A stretch of 64,000 nucleotides of DNA from Pseudomonadota bacterium (GTDB lineage: Bacteria > Myxococcota > Myxococcia > Myxococcales > Myxococcaceae), in contig JAFAFL010000090.1 in the NCBI GenBank assembly GCA_023423535.1, forward strand, positions 39,684-103,683, in the 5' to 3' direction. Under the pieces are notes generated by a model that saw only the letters and a list, made by a program, of their open reading frames with translations, did not search any database and had not been told where the DNA came from. Position 1 is the first letter of the stretch; every line of letters begins with the position of its first letter. The translations under genes and the position numbers were made by a program. This document shows, piece after piece, positions 50,918 to 59,715 of the stretch.

Positions 50918-52725
50918 GGAGACCCCATGAACTCGGACATCGTGACGTGCCCGGGCTGCGAGACGCCGCTGCGCTTGAGCACCTGGCGCACGGTCATCAG
51001 GAGGATCTTCGCGTCGAGCAGCAGCGACCAGTTGTCCACGTACCAGACGTCGTGCTCGAAGCGCTCCTCCCACGAGAGGGCGTTGCGGCCGTGCACCTGC
51101 GCCCAGCCGGTGATGCCGGGCTTCACCTCGTGACGGCGCGCCTGCCGCGGCGTGTAGCGCTCGAGGTACTGCATCAGCAGCGGCCGCGGACCCACGAGGC
51201 TCAGGTCACCCTTCACCACGTTCCACAGCTGGGGCAGCTCGTCGAGGCTCGCCGCGCGCAGGAACTTTCCCAGCCGCGTCAGTCGCTCTGCGTCCGGCAA
51301 AGGCCTGCCCTGCGCATCCACCGCGTTGCGCATCGTTCGGAACTTCCAGACCTCGAACGGGCGGCCATGAAGTCCCGGGCGCTTCTGCCGGAAGAGCACC
51401 GGCGAGCCGAGTCCCACGCGCACCGCTGCCGCAGTCCCGATCATCACCGGCGAGAGCGCCACGAGGGCTGCGGCGGCGGCAGCGCGGTCGACGGTGGCCT
51501 TGAGGTGCCTGCTGAACCTGCGCTGCGCGGAGGGCGGACGAAGCAAGCTTCGATACTCCTCCACGAGCGCATCGGAGACGACCCGCCGGTCGAACTTTTG
51601 GAGGACCCGACTGCGTCCTGCATCGCCGTGCGCCCGTCGCAACTCGGGAGAGGTGAGGTAGCGCCTGAGAGCGGCAACCAGTGCCTGCGGATCGCGCGGC
51701 GGCACGAGCGTGCCAGTGATTCCATCCTCTACGGCGTCCACGCAGCCGGTCACGCGTGAGGCGACCGTCGGCAGAGCCATCGCGGCGGCTTCAAGGAGGA
51801 CCATCCCAAGTCCTTCGCGCCAGGTTGGAAGGGCGACCACGTCCATCGCCGCCATGAGCGGAGCGACATTCCAGTCTTCACCCAGGAGTCGTACGCGGTC
51901 GTCGTTGCGCAATGCTTGGAGCACCTGCTCCGGCAGCGGGTCCTCAGCGCCGGATGGACCGATGAGGACGAGGTACGCGTCCGGATGCATCCCACGCAGC
52001 AGCGTCCATGCTTCGGCGAGCTCGACGACTCCCTTCTCGCGCACCAACCGGCCAACGAATCCAATCACCGCCGCGTTGGGCGGGACGTTCCATGCCGACC
52101 GAATCGACGAGCGCGAGGCCGCACTTCTCGCCGGGTCGAAGGTTCCGTTCGCGTCGACGCCGTTCACGCTTCCGCCTGCAAGAACCTTCACCTTCGACTT
52201 CCTAAGCGGACGGAAGGTACGGCCCACCGCGTGAGGACGCGGAACGAGCCGCGATTTCTCCAAGGCCTCCTTCAGCGAGGGACTGACGGGTAGCACGCGA
52301 TGCGCCAAGGCGCAGGCCACCCGATCGCTGCCCCACAAGGCCAGCTTCCGGAGACCGCTCGCGGTCTCCAACGGCAGCCCGTGCACCTGGTAGATGCGCG
52401 CAGGCACCCCCGCCACGGTGCCGGCGACCATTCCAAGCAAACCTGCTTTCGGCGTGTGCGCGTGAAGGATGTCCGGCTTCACCTCTCGAAGCACGCGGTA
52501 GAGGTGAAGCAACGACTTCAGATCCCGCATCGGACTGATGCTGCGGGTCATCGGCACCGCATGAGTGGGAACGCCTTCGCGCCGGCCGAACGCGTCCAGA
52601 TCGATCCCGGGCGACGAGATTGCGGACACGTCGAAGCCTGCCGCGCGTAGAGCAGCAGGTTGTCCCTCCAGGAAGTGAAGGGACATCGGGATCGTCGTGA
52701 CGTGCGCGACCTTGGGGCGGTGCAT
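50914..52725 (-). CDS. GT4 glycosyltransferase fused to PglC-type initiating phosphoglycosyltransferase
   Basis: A 603-residue fusion. Residues 1-385 are a GT-B glycosyltransferase of family 4 (HAHTPKAGLLG…, GFVGRLVREKG, PTWREGLGMVLLEAAAM). Residues about 395-590 are a monotopic bacterial sugar transferase: reentrant hydrophobic stretch near 400-425, KRPGLHGRPFEVWKFRTM, DELPQLWNVVKG and SLVGPRPLL. PglC-type enzymes transfer phospho-sugar from the UDP sugar to undecaprenyl phosphate; the GT4 half resembles PglA, which adds the next sugar. Two successive steps would be in one protein. It stands with pglD and pglE downstream. Confidence 0.9.
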   Translation of the reverse strand: MHRPKVAHVTTIPMSLHFLEGQPAALRAAGFDVSAISSPGIDLDAFGRREGVPTHAVPMTRSISPMRDLKSLLHLYRVLREVKPDILHAHTPKAGLLGMVAGTVAGVPARIYQVHGLPLETASGLRKLALWGSDRVACALAHRVLPVSPSLKEALEKSRLVPRPHAVGRTFRPLRKSKVKVLAGGSVNGVDANGTFDPARSAASRSSIRSAWNVPPNAAVIGFVGRLVREKGVVELAEAWTLLRGMHPDAYLVLIGPSGAEDPLPEQVLQALRNDDRVRLLGEDWNVAPLMAAMDVVALPTWREGLGMVLLEAAAMALPTVASRVTGCVDAVEDGITGTLVPPRDPQALVAALRRYLTSPELRRAHGDAGRSRVLQKFDRRVVSDALVEEYRSLLRPPSAQRRFSRHLKATVDRAAAAAALVALSPVMIGTAAAVRVGLGSPVLFRQKRPGLHGRPFEVWKFRTMRNAVDAQGRPLPDAERLTRLGKFLRAASLDELPQLWNVVKGDLSLVGPRPLLMQYLERYTPRQARRHEVKPGITGWAQVHGRNALSWEERFEHDVWYVDNWSLLLDAKILLMTVRQVLKRSGVSQPGHVTMSEFMGSP

Positions 52726-52756
52726 GGCTGGTCTGAAGGCCTCCCGTGGCTGCGGT

Positions 52757-53641
52757 TCAGGCCGTGGCGTGCTCGAGGCCAGGAAGTCGCGTGGCCTTGA
52801 TCTGCCGGATTCGGGCCACGATCGGCTCAGACTCGTGAGCGCTCATCTGATGGTTGCGCCTGCGTACGAGACGCTCGTCCAGCCGCAGCATGTACGCGGT
52901 CCGGTAGATCTCGCCCTTCGCGAAAGACTCGAGCCACAACGCCGCCGTCGTCGGCCAGCCCACAGCTGAGGGGCCGTAACGAAGGGCAATGCGCTGGTTC
53001 GTGCGACAGGCGCGGACGTACTTCTCGGGAGAGCCGGTGTCGCCTTCGCGAACGAAGTAGAGCGGCTCCGGGATACGGGCGAATCGAGAATGGAACATCG
53101 TGCGCGCCCACAACTCGCGATCCTCTGACCGCGGGAATGCAGTCGAGTACGGGTTTCGACGGAACCACTCCGTGCGCCCCATCACGGTGGCGTGCATGAG
53201 GAGGCTCCGACGGAGCGCCGGCAACGGCGATTGGAGAAAAGCGCCAGTCCCGCGGACACCTGTTGGGCGATCCTCTCGATCGAGAGAGGCCATTGCCGTT
53301 TCGACCAGATCGATCGCCGGGTTTTCGTCGAGGAAGCGCACCTGCTTCTCGATGCGCTCTGGATGCATGAGGTCGTCGGCATCCATCCGCGCGAGCAGCG
53401 CGCCGCGGGCAGAGCGCGTGATGTCGTTCAGCCGCGTCGGGAGCTTCTTGTTCTGGCCGTCGGTGATCACGCGAACGCGTGAATCCTTCACAGAGCGAGC
53501 CAGCTCCAGGGAGCCATCCGTGGAGCCGTCGTCCATGAGGATGAGTTCCCAGTCCGTAAAGGTCTGAGCGAACACCGATCGAATCGCATCCCCCAGCGTG
53601 GAGCGGTTGTTGAAGAACGGGATGCCGATGGTGACCTTCAT
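52757..53641 (-). CDS. Family 2 glycosyltransferase
   Basis: A 294-residue GT-A glycosyltransferase. VTIGIPFFNN begins the fold, DDGSTDGS carries nucleotide binding near residue 37, and MDADDLMHP holds the DxD metal site near residues 87-95. The C-terminal third is helical and may dock at the membrane. It adds a sugar to the growing lipid-linked glycan; donor and acceptor are unknown. ATGA overlap with wzy (53638-53641) shows coupling. Confidence 0.9.
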   Translation of the reverse strand: MKVTIGIPFFNNRSTLGDAIRSVFAQTFTDWELILMDDGSTDGSLELARSVKDSRVRVITDGQNKKLPTRLNDITRSARGALLARMDADDLMHPERIEKQVRFLDENPAIDLVETAMASLDREDRPTGVRGTGAFLQSPLPALRRSLLMHATVMGRTEWFRRNPYSTAFPRSEDRELWARTMFHSRFARIPEPLYFVREGDTGSPEKYVRACRTNQRIALRYGPSAVGWPTTAALWLESFAKGEIYRTAYMLRLDERLVRRRNHQMSAHESEPIVARIRQIKATRLPGLEHATA

Positions 53642-55104
53642 GGATGACTCGGGATTGGGGCAGAGGTGGGGTGACCAGGGCCGGCGGCGCGTCGCTTCTG
53701 CACCAGTGCGCGCACCGCGAAGATGCCGAGGACGACGAACAGGCTCCACGCGGCGGGCCGGAAAAAGTTGGTCATGTCGTTTCGCGCCGTGCTCAGCAGC
53801 GGGTAGAGGATGAGTGCGCGCATGACGAGTACACCGGGTGTGGGCATCACTCGGACGAGATCCCAACGCGCGAGCACCAAGCCGAGCAGAACGAAGTACG
53901 CGAGTACGCCCGGCAGTCCAAAGTTCATGTACGGCTCAGCGATCGCCGAGAAGCCCAGCCCGCCGCCCAGCGCGAAAAAGCCCGGCTCGAGCTCTGCCGT
54001 GATCCAGCGGGCGGGGTCGAGGTCTGCCGTGGCCGTCGATTGCCGCGCGAGGCTGCTGCCAAGGTTCGGCAGCACGTATCCCGCAGCCCCGATCCAGGTC
54101 ATCCCGAGCTGGTAGTCGCGCGTCCTCGGGACGAGCTCGAGCGTGCCTCCGAGCGTCACGATGCTGGCGCCCATCTCCTCGAAGATGCTGAGGGGATGAA
54201 TTGAAGTGACTGCCTCTCGCAGGGCGTCTGCCGACCGCTCGTCCGCAGAGAGTTCGCGTACCAGTCGCACCGTGGGACCGATGATCAATGCGAGCGCCAC
54301 GGCCACGGCGAACACGCGACGGGGGATGACGTTCCCCTGTTGCACCCAGAGGAACGCCGCGGCGAGGAGGAAAAAGAACGCCGCGCTTCGGTCACCGCTC
54401 ACCACCAGGAAGCCCACGAGCAAAGCGCTGAGGCAGACGACCGCTCTACGCCGCCCGCGGGTTCGAGCGCCGCAGAGAGCGATGAGCAAGGTCGCTCCGC
54501 CCATCGAGAGCGCGGTCTTGTACAGGCGCAGATCCGCTTCCTGATAGGTGATGGAGTTGTAGCCCTCGCGAAGCACCGCATCGATCCCGACGGCCATGAC
54601 GTTCAGCGCCGCCGCCACCGCGAGCAACACGCCAAAGCCGATTCCTCCGACGAACAAACTTCCCGCGGTGGAGTGGCTGCTTTCCGCCCACCGACGTTCA
54701 TCCGGCGTGAGTCCACTCACTCGCCCTCGTCTCATCCACGTCCAGATGACGCCGAGATCGAAGGCGAGGAAGGCAACGAGGGTGACCCAGGCCGCCGCTG
54801 CTTGTGTGGACGTGATGGAGGATGAAGAAGCCTCGGACAAGCCGAGCGCCATGGGAAACGTCAGCCCGCAGTGGAAGCACCACACCATCAGGTGGAAGAG
54901 GTTTACGGCGCCGAAGAAGCGCACGCCGAGCAGCTTCACGCGGCCAAACTGCGACACGATCCCGTAAAGCCCCGTGACGAGGCATGCGGTGACCGCGATC
55001 GACGGGACGTTCTCGGAGGAGCCAAGGAACAGAAGGCTCGCGATGCCCATCCCGCTCAGCGCAAGCGCTGCCCAGAGCCCGACGGCGAGACTACGCGGCG
55101 TCAC
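53638..55104 (-). CDS. wzy: O-antigen/glycan polymerase (Wzy-like)
   Basis: A 488-residue protein with about 12-13 membrane helices and a large periplasmic loop near residues 330-400 (charged, Pro/Arg-rich), the layout of Wzy. The GTG at 55104 is preceded by GGGAGG and overlaps the previous gene by 14 bases; the frame is open to 55161 but less supported. Weak primary sequence conservation is usual for Wzy, so the family call rests on topology and context: it sits between wzx and a glycosyltransferase. Confidence 0.75.
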   Translation of the reverse strand: MTPRSLAVGLWAALALSGMGIASLLFLGSSENVPSIAVTACLVTGLYGIVSQFGRVKLLGVRFFGAVNLFHLMVWCFHCGLTFPMALGLSEASSSSITSTQAAAAWVTLVAFLAFDLGVIWTWMRRGRVSGLTPDERRWAESSHSTAGSLFVGGIGFGVLLAVAAALNVMAVGIDAVLREGYNSITYQEADLRLYKTALSMGGATLLIALCGARTRGRRRAVVCLSALLVGFLVVSGDRSAAFFFLLAAAFLWVQQGNVIPRRVFAVAVALALIIGPTVRLVRELSADERSADALREAVTSIHPLSIFEEMGASIVTLGGTLELVPRTRDYQLGMTWIGAAGYVLPNLGSSLARQSTATADLDPARWITAELEPGFFALGGGLGFSAIAEPYMNFGLPGVLAYFVLLGLVLARWDLVRVMPTPGVLVMRALILYPLLSTARNDMTNFFRPAAWSLFVVLGIFAVRALVQKRRAAGPGHPTSAPIPSHP

Positions 55105-56224
55105 GCTGGCCTCCCGCGCGCTTCGCATATAGCGCCTCGATCGTCCGCAGATAGGCCTCAAAACCGAACGACTCGTACAGCGCTGCCTCGTCGAGCGGAC
55201 TTCCGGCTCTCCCGGTCATGCACTCGATCACCCGTCGCGCGAATGCCTCCACGTCGAAGGGAGCGACTTCAACCCCTCCGCACAGTGCCGCAATCTCTCG
55301 AACGCCTGGAAGGTCGGTGCTCACGGCCGGAAGGCCCGCGAAAAGCCCTTCGACTACCGCGCCGGGGAGTCCCTCATGCAGCGAGCCCAGCACGAACGCA
55401 TCCGCGCACGCGAGCAACCTCGGGACGTCGCGACGCTGGCCAAGAAACCGCACGTTCTGGGCGACACCGAGGGCCTGCGCAGCTCGCTCGAGCTTCGTTC
55501 TCTCGGCGCCCCCGCCGACGAAGAGCCAGCGGAAATCCGGCCTCCGCGAAGCCACAGCGCGCGCCACCTGCAGGAGGAATGGGTGATTCTTCACCGGCTC
55601 GAGCCGCGCAACGGTGATGGCTACCGGCGAGTTCGGCGCCAGCCCCAATTCGTTTCGCACTTCATCGCGGCAGGCTTTGCGGTGGGACGCCTCAGCGCGG
55701 GTGACGTGAAATCCGTTGTAGAGGACGCGGCACCTCTCGTCGTCGCTCCAGTTGTTCCCGAAGAGCCCCTGCAGCGCTGCCTCACAAACTCCGATGATCT
55801 CGGTCGCGTGCTTCGACATCAGGCTCCGCATCCACGAACGGTAGAGCGGGCGGAGCGGCGTCTGTCGGGCGAGGTCTGACGTCGTTCGTACGTGCACGAC
55901 CCGCGTCGGGACCCCGGCCCTTCTCGCCGCGCGCATCACGAGCCCGCTGGCGTAGTGGATGTGCGAATGCACGACCTCGAAACGTCCAGCCCGAATTGCC
56001 GCGTGTAACCGGCGCTCAAAGACGGGCGGCAAAGGAGAGTGCGGCAGGTGTACGAGACGACCTCCGAGCGACCGCACCTCGTCCGCGAGTGCACCTCCCG
56101 CCGCGTCAAAGGTGGCGAATGAGAACTCGAACCGCTTTGGGTCGAGGTGTCGGAGGAGCTCGAGGAGGCGGGACTCTGCCCCGCCGACGTTCAAGGTGCC
56201 CGAGACATGGAGCACGCGGATCAT
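55091..56224 (-). CDS. Family 4 glycosyltransferase
   Basis: A 377-residue GT-B glycosyltransferase. The N-terminal HVSGTLNVGGAESRLLELLR and the C-terminal SLHEGLPGAVVEGLFAGLP (nucleotide-sugar EX7E-type motif) are typical of GT4. Likely acts on the lipid-linked glycan at the inner face of the membrane. ATGA overlap with wzx (56221-56224). Sugar specificity is not visible. Confidence 0.9.
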   Translation of the reverse strand: MIRVLHVSGTLNVGGAESRLLELLRHLDPKRFEFSFATFDAAGGALADEVRSLGGRLVHLPHSPLPPVFERRLHAAIRAGRFEVVHSHIHYASGLVMRAARRAGVPTRVVHVRTTSDLARQTPLRPLYRSWMRSLMSKHATEIIGVCEAALQGLFGNNWSDDERCRVLYNGFHVTRAEASHRKACRDEVRNELGLAPNSPVAITVARLEPVKNHPFLLQVARAVASRRPDFRWLFVGGGAERTKLERAAQALGVAQNVRFLGQRRDVPRLLACADAFVLGSLHEGLPGAVVEGLFAGLPAVSTDLPGVREIAALCGGVEVAPFDVEAFARRVIECMTGRAGSPLDEAALYESFGFEAYLRTIEALYAKRAGGQRDAA

Positions 56225-57516
56225 CGCGCTCCCTCGGCCCCAGCGGGCGTCCTCACGCTCTCGCGCGAAGCTTCGTCCAATCCGACAGCTGAGGGGCGAG
56301 CCCCTTCACGAAGCCAGACTGCGGTGACGAGCACCAGCTTCACCAGCGCCATCCCGAGGAGAGCCCAAGCTGCTCCCTCTAGACCGTGTTTTGGAACGAG
56401 CAGCGCCGACAGCGCGGTGATAGCCACGAGCGATACGAGGTTGATGGGCAACTGCGCCCAGAGCACCCTTGCCGCAGTAAGCGCCGTCCCCACCGCCCCC
56501 GCGGTCACCGCTACAACACAGCCCGCCATCAGCCACGCCAGCACCTCCGCGTGCTCTGCATATTCGGGCGTGTAGGCGAGGCGAAGCACGGGAGCACCGA
56601 GCAGAAGGACAAAGAGAAAAGCGAAGCCCGAAAACGCCACCGCGACGCCTACGAGTCCTACGGTCAACCGCCGGAAACGGGGCCGGTCGTCGAGAAATGC
56701 CCGGGCCAGAGATGGCATGGCCGCCTGGTGGGCGGCTCCCACCGCGAGATCCACGGCCACCACAAAGTAGCCGAGCGCTGCAAGGACGCCGAGCGCCGCA
56801 GCGCCATGGACGCCCTCGAGGAAGTAGCGGGGAACGTTCCCCGTCACCGACAGGAGCAGGACTATGATCCCGAGGGGAAGAACCTGAACCAGCAGCGCCA
56901 TGGGGCCCCCCCCGGACGCCTCTGGGACGCGCTCTGTCCGCAACACACGAACGATCCGTGGGACGTCGAAGGCGACGAGCACGACCACCCAGACTCCCGC
57001 TATAGCGAGCGCGGCTGTCGAGGCAGCAGGCCACACGTTGACTGCGACCGCCACGACCGGTACCGCAAGCGCGCCCTTGAGCAATTGCGAGATCGAAACC
57101 GCCCGCAGATTCTCGTGTCGGTGGAAGAGCCCATAGGCGCAGTCGCTCATCGCCTCTGCGCACTTCATCACTGCGACCGCGGCAAGTGCGGCGCCCGCGC
57201 TGCGCAAGGATGGGACGAAAAACGTCAGGCACCCGAGCAGGGCACACGTGGCGGCAGCGCCGGCAATGCGAAGGGACAGATAGTCCTTGAACCGGAAGCG
57301 TCCGGCCGCGTCTGTGGCCATGACCGAGCGCAGCTGCATTCCTGCGAAGGCGAAGGCCGGCGTCGCAACGGAGAGCGCCAGCGCGTACTGCCCCACATCC
57401 TTTGAAGCTGCACCTTTCGCAAGTGCGGCGAGCGCTCCCCATTGGCCCAGCGCAAGGGCCACCTGACCCGCGAGTGCCCAGAGCGCGTTGCCGGAGAGCG
57501 AAGGCCGGCGAACCAT
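56221..57516 (-). CDS. wzx: Oligosaccharide flippase (Wzx-like)
   Basis: A 431-residue polytopic membrane protein with about 12 helices (for example LSVATPAFAFAGMQL, WVVVLVAFDVP), in the MATE/Wzx style. It should flip the lipid-linked repeat from the cytoplasm to the periplasm. ATG 57516 is used; TTG 57525 overlaps the pglF stop by TTGA and is an alternative. Like wzy, identity rests mainly on topology and operon context. Confidence 0.8.
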   Translation of the reverse strand: MVRRPSLSGNALWALAGQVALALGQWGALAALAKGAASKDVGQYALALSVATPAFAFAGMQLRSVMATDAAGRFRFKDYLSLRIAGAAATCALLGCLTFFVPSLRSAGAALAAVAVMKCAEAMSDCAYGLFHRHENLRAVSISQLLKGALAVPVVAVAVNVWPAASTAALAIAGVWVVVLVAFDVPRIVRVLRTERVPEASGGGPMALLVQVLPLGIIVLLLSVTGNVPRYFLEGVHGAAALGVLAALGYFVVAVDLAVGAAHQAAMPSLARAFLDDRPRFRRLTVGLVGVAVAFSGFAFLFVLLLGAPVLRLAYTPEYAEHAEVLAWLMAGCVVAVTAGAVGTALTAARVLWAQLPINLVSLVAITALSALLVPKHGLEGAAWALLGMALVKLVLVTAVWLREGARPSAVGLDEASRESVRTPAGAEGAR

Positions 57517-57521
57517 TCCGA

Positions 57522-59531
57522 TCAAGCCACGACGCGCAGGGGACCATGGCCCGTGCCGTATGACACGGGCGGCGGCGACACCGGCTGGACCGCGAGGGGC
57601 GGCGGAGTGAAGTCGCTCGAGCTCGAGCTCGCCCCGCGCAGCGACGAGTTCGGCACCAGCTCGGCCAGCAGCCCCAGCGCCCGCTCCGAATCACCCTCCA
57701 TGGCGGCCTGCCGCATGCCCTCGAGCAGAACGTAGAGGTCCGGCGGGGGCGTGCCCGGCTTCGCGACCATGATCCGTCCGCGGACGGTCTGGGTCTGCTC
57801 CTCCTCCTCCGTGAGCAGCTCCTCGGCGAGCTTCTCGCCGGGGCGAAGGCCGGTATAGGTGATCTGGATGTCCCGGCCCGGCACGAGCCCGGCCATGGTG
57901 ATCATGTCGGACGCCAGCTCCGAGATCCGGATGGGCTCGCCCATGTCCAGCACGCACAGCTCGCCGTAGCCGCCGAGGCCGGAGAGGAGCACCAGCCCCA
58001 CCGCCTCGGGGATGGTCATGAAGTAGCGGGTGCAGTCGGGGTGGGTCACCGTCACCGGCCCGCCGCGCTGGATCTGCTGCTTGAACAGCGGCACCACGCT
58101 GCCCGCGCTGCCGAGCACGTTGCCGAAGCGCACCGAGGTGAACTTCGTCCGCGACTTCTCCGCCACCGCTCGCACCACCAGCTCCGCCGCCCGCTTCGAG
58201 GCGCCCATCACGGAGGAGGGCCGCACCGCCTTGTCGGTGGAGATGAGGACGAAGCGCTCGGCGCCGCACTTGTCCGCCATGCGCGCCACGTGCAGCGTCC
58301 CCAGCACGTTGTTCTTGATCGCCTCTTCCGGCGAGGTCTCCATCAGCGGCACGTGCTTGTGCGCCGCGGCGTGGAACACGAAGTGCGGGCGGTGCTCCTG
58401 ACCCATCCGCACCATCCGCCGCTCCTCGCGGATGTCCGCGATCAGCGCGTGGATGGCGAGCTTCGGGTACTTCGCCTCCAGCGAACGGGAGAGCAGGTAG
58501 AGCTCGTTCTCGTTCATGTCCACCAGCACCAGCGACTCCGGCGCGTGCGACGCGACCTGGCGCGCGATCTCGCTGCCGATGGAGCCCGCGGCGCCCGTCA
58601 CCAGCACCCGCTTGCCCTTGAGGTGCTGCCGGATCTCCTGGGGGTCGAAATCGACCTTCTCGCGCGGGAGGAGGTCTTCCGGCGACAGGTCGTTGAGCAT
58701 CGCCGCGGTCAGCCGGCGGTCGAAGTAGGCGAACGACGCGGGGATGATCTTGTAGCCGAGCTTCAGGCTGGAGCAGGCGCGCAGCACGCCCCGGATGGTC
58801 GCCGGGTCGATGCGCGGGATGGCGATGAGGACCTTCTTCACCCCGTACTTCTTCGCCACGGCCGGGAGCTCCTCCAGCGTCCCCAGCACCGGCTTGCCGT
58901 CCAGCGAGGTCCCCAGCTTCTGCGGATCGTCGTCGAGGAACCCCACGACGTTGTACCGGGTCAGAGGCGACCTCTGGATGTCGCGCAGAAGGAGGTCGCC
59001 CGCGCTGCCCGCGCCGAGGATCAGCGTCCGCACCGTCTGGTCGCTGCGCGAACGCCGCTGCTCCGCCGCCCACGAGGCGAACACGCGCGGACCAAAACGA
59101 ACGAGCGCCATGGCCCCGGTGGTGAGGAAGAACTCGAGCGCGTACACCGAACGGGGCAGCAGCTTGCCGCCCGTCACCACGCCCACCGCCATGAAGAGCG
59201 CGGTGCCCACCGCCGCCGCGACGGTCAGCTTCGCCGCCTCGTTGAGCCCGGCGAGGCGGAAGGACCACCGGTGGAGCTGGAAGAGGACCGACAGCGTCAG
59301 CCGGATGGCCGCCAGGCCCGGCAGGGCGACCCACGCGGCGCGCGCGTAGTCCCCGGGGACCTGCCCCTCGAAGCGGAGCACCAGGGCCAGCAGCAGCGCC
59401 GAGGCCGCGAGAGACATGTCCAGCGCGAGGAGCACGACCGACCGGCCCACCGGCGTCCGGACCGGCCACGTCAGCACCCGAGACCACCTCGGCGACGACC
59501 TGCCTCTGATGACTGCGCCCTGCGATGACAT
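57522..59531 (-). CDS. pglF: UDP-GlcNAc 4,6-dehydratase (PglF/WbpM-like)
   Basis: A 669-residue membrane-bound dehydratase. Four N-terminal helices (about 25-160) precede two Rossmann folds: LILGAGSAGDLLLRDI (about 185-200) and the catalytic VTGAAGSIGSEIARQ (about 312-326). The catalytic region has STDKAVRPSSVMGASKRAAEL, with Met in place of the usual Tyr, as in PglF/WbpM-type enzymes. It produces the 4-keto-6-deoxy sugar for PglE and PglD. AGAGGA lies six bases before the ATG. A C-terminal Ser/Pro-rich tail follows the domain. First gene of the glycan operon. Confidence 0.93.
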   Translation of the reverse strand: MSSQGAVIRGRSSPRWSRVLTWPVRTPVGRSVVLLALDMSLAASALLLALVLRFEGQVPGDYARAAWVALPGLAAIRLTLSVLFQLHRWSFRLAGLNEAAKLTVAAAVGTALFMAVGVVTGGKLLPRSVYALEFFLTTGAMALVRFGPRVFASWAAEQRRSRSDQTVRTLILGAGSAGDLLLRDIQRSPLTRYNVVGFLDDDPQKLGTSLDGKPVLGTLEELPAVAKKYGVKKVLIAIPRIDPATIRGVLRACSSLKLGYKIIPASFAYFDRRLTAAMLNDLSPEDLLPREKVDFDPQEIRQHLKGKRVLVTGAAGSIGSEIARQVASHAPESLVLVDMNENELYLLSRSLEAKYPKLAIHALIADIREERRMVRMGQEHRPHFVFHAAAHKHVPLMETSPEEAIKNNVLGTLHVARMADKCGAERFVLISTDKAVRPSSVMGASKRAAELVVRAVAEKSRTKFTSVRFGNVLGSAGSVVPLFKQQIQRGGPVTVTHPDCTRYFMTIPEAVGLVLLSGLGGYGELCVLDMGEPIRISELASDMITMAGLVPGRDIQITYTGLRPGEKLAEELLTEEEEQTQTVRGRIMVAKPGTPPPDLYVLLEGMRQAAMEGDSERALGLLAELVPNSSLRGASSSSSDFTPPPLAVQPVSPPPVSYGTGHGPLRVVA

Positions 59532-59582
59532 CGGCGTTCCTCTTCCACCCGCTTCCACCCCGACAGCGGTGGAGAGCCTCTT

Positions 59583-59598
59583 TGCAACGTCAGGGCCG
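59583..59598 (-). promoter_or_regulatory. Sigma-54-like promoter of the glycan operon
   Basis: The minus strand reads CGGCCCTGACGTTGCA. The -12 TTGCA is perfect, GG-N10-GC spacing is right, and the -24 half keeps GGC-C. The predicted start near 59572 gives a 41-base leader with a Shine-Dalgarno. Just upstream lies CGCAAC-N7-GTTGCG and a second ACGTTGC copy, possible activator sites. Confidence 0.5.
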
Positions 59599-59715
59599 CA
59601 ACGTATGCGGTTGCGCGAGACTTCCTTTGCCCTTGAAACGACTACGAAATCTCCGGCTCTTCTGCCCCGGCCGCCGGGTCCATCTACCCTCATGGGTCAC
59701 AAAGGACCCACTCCT

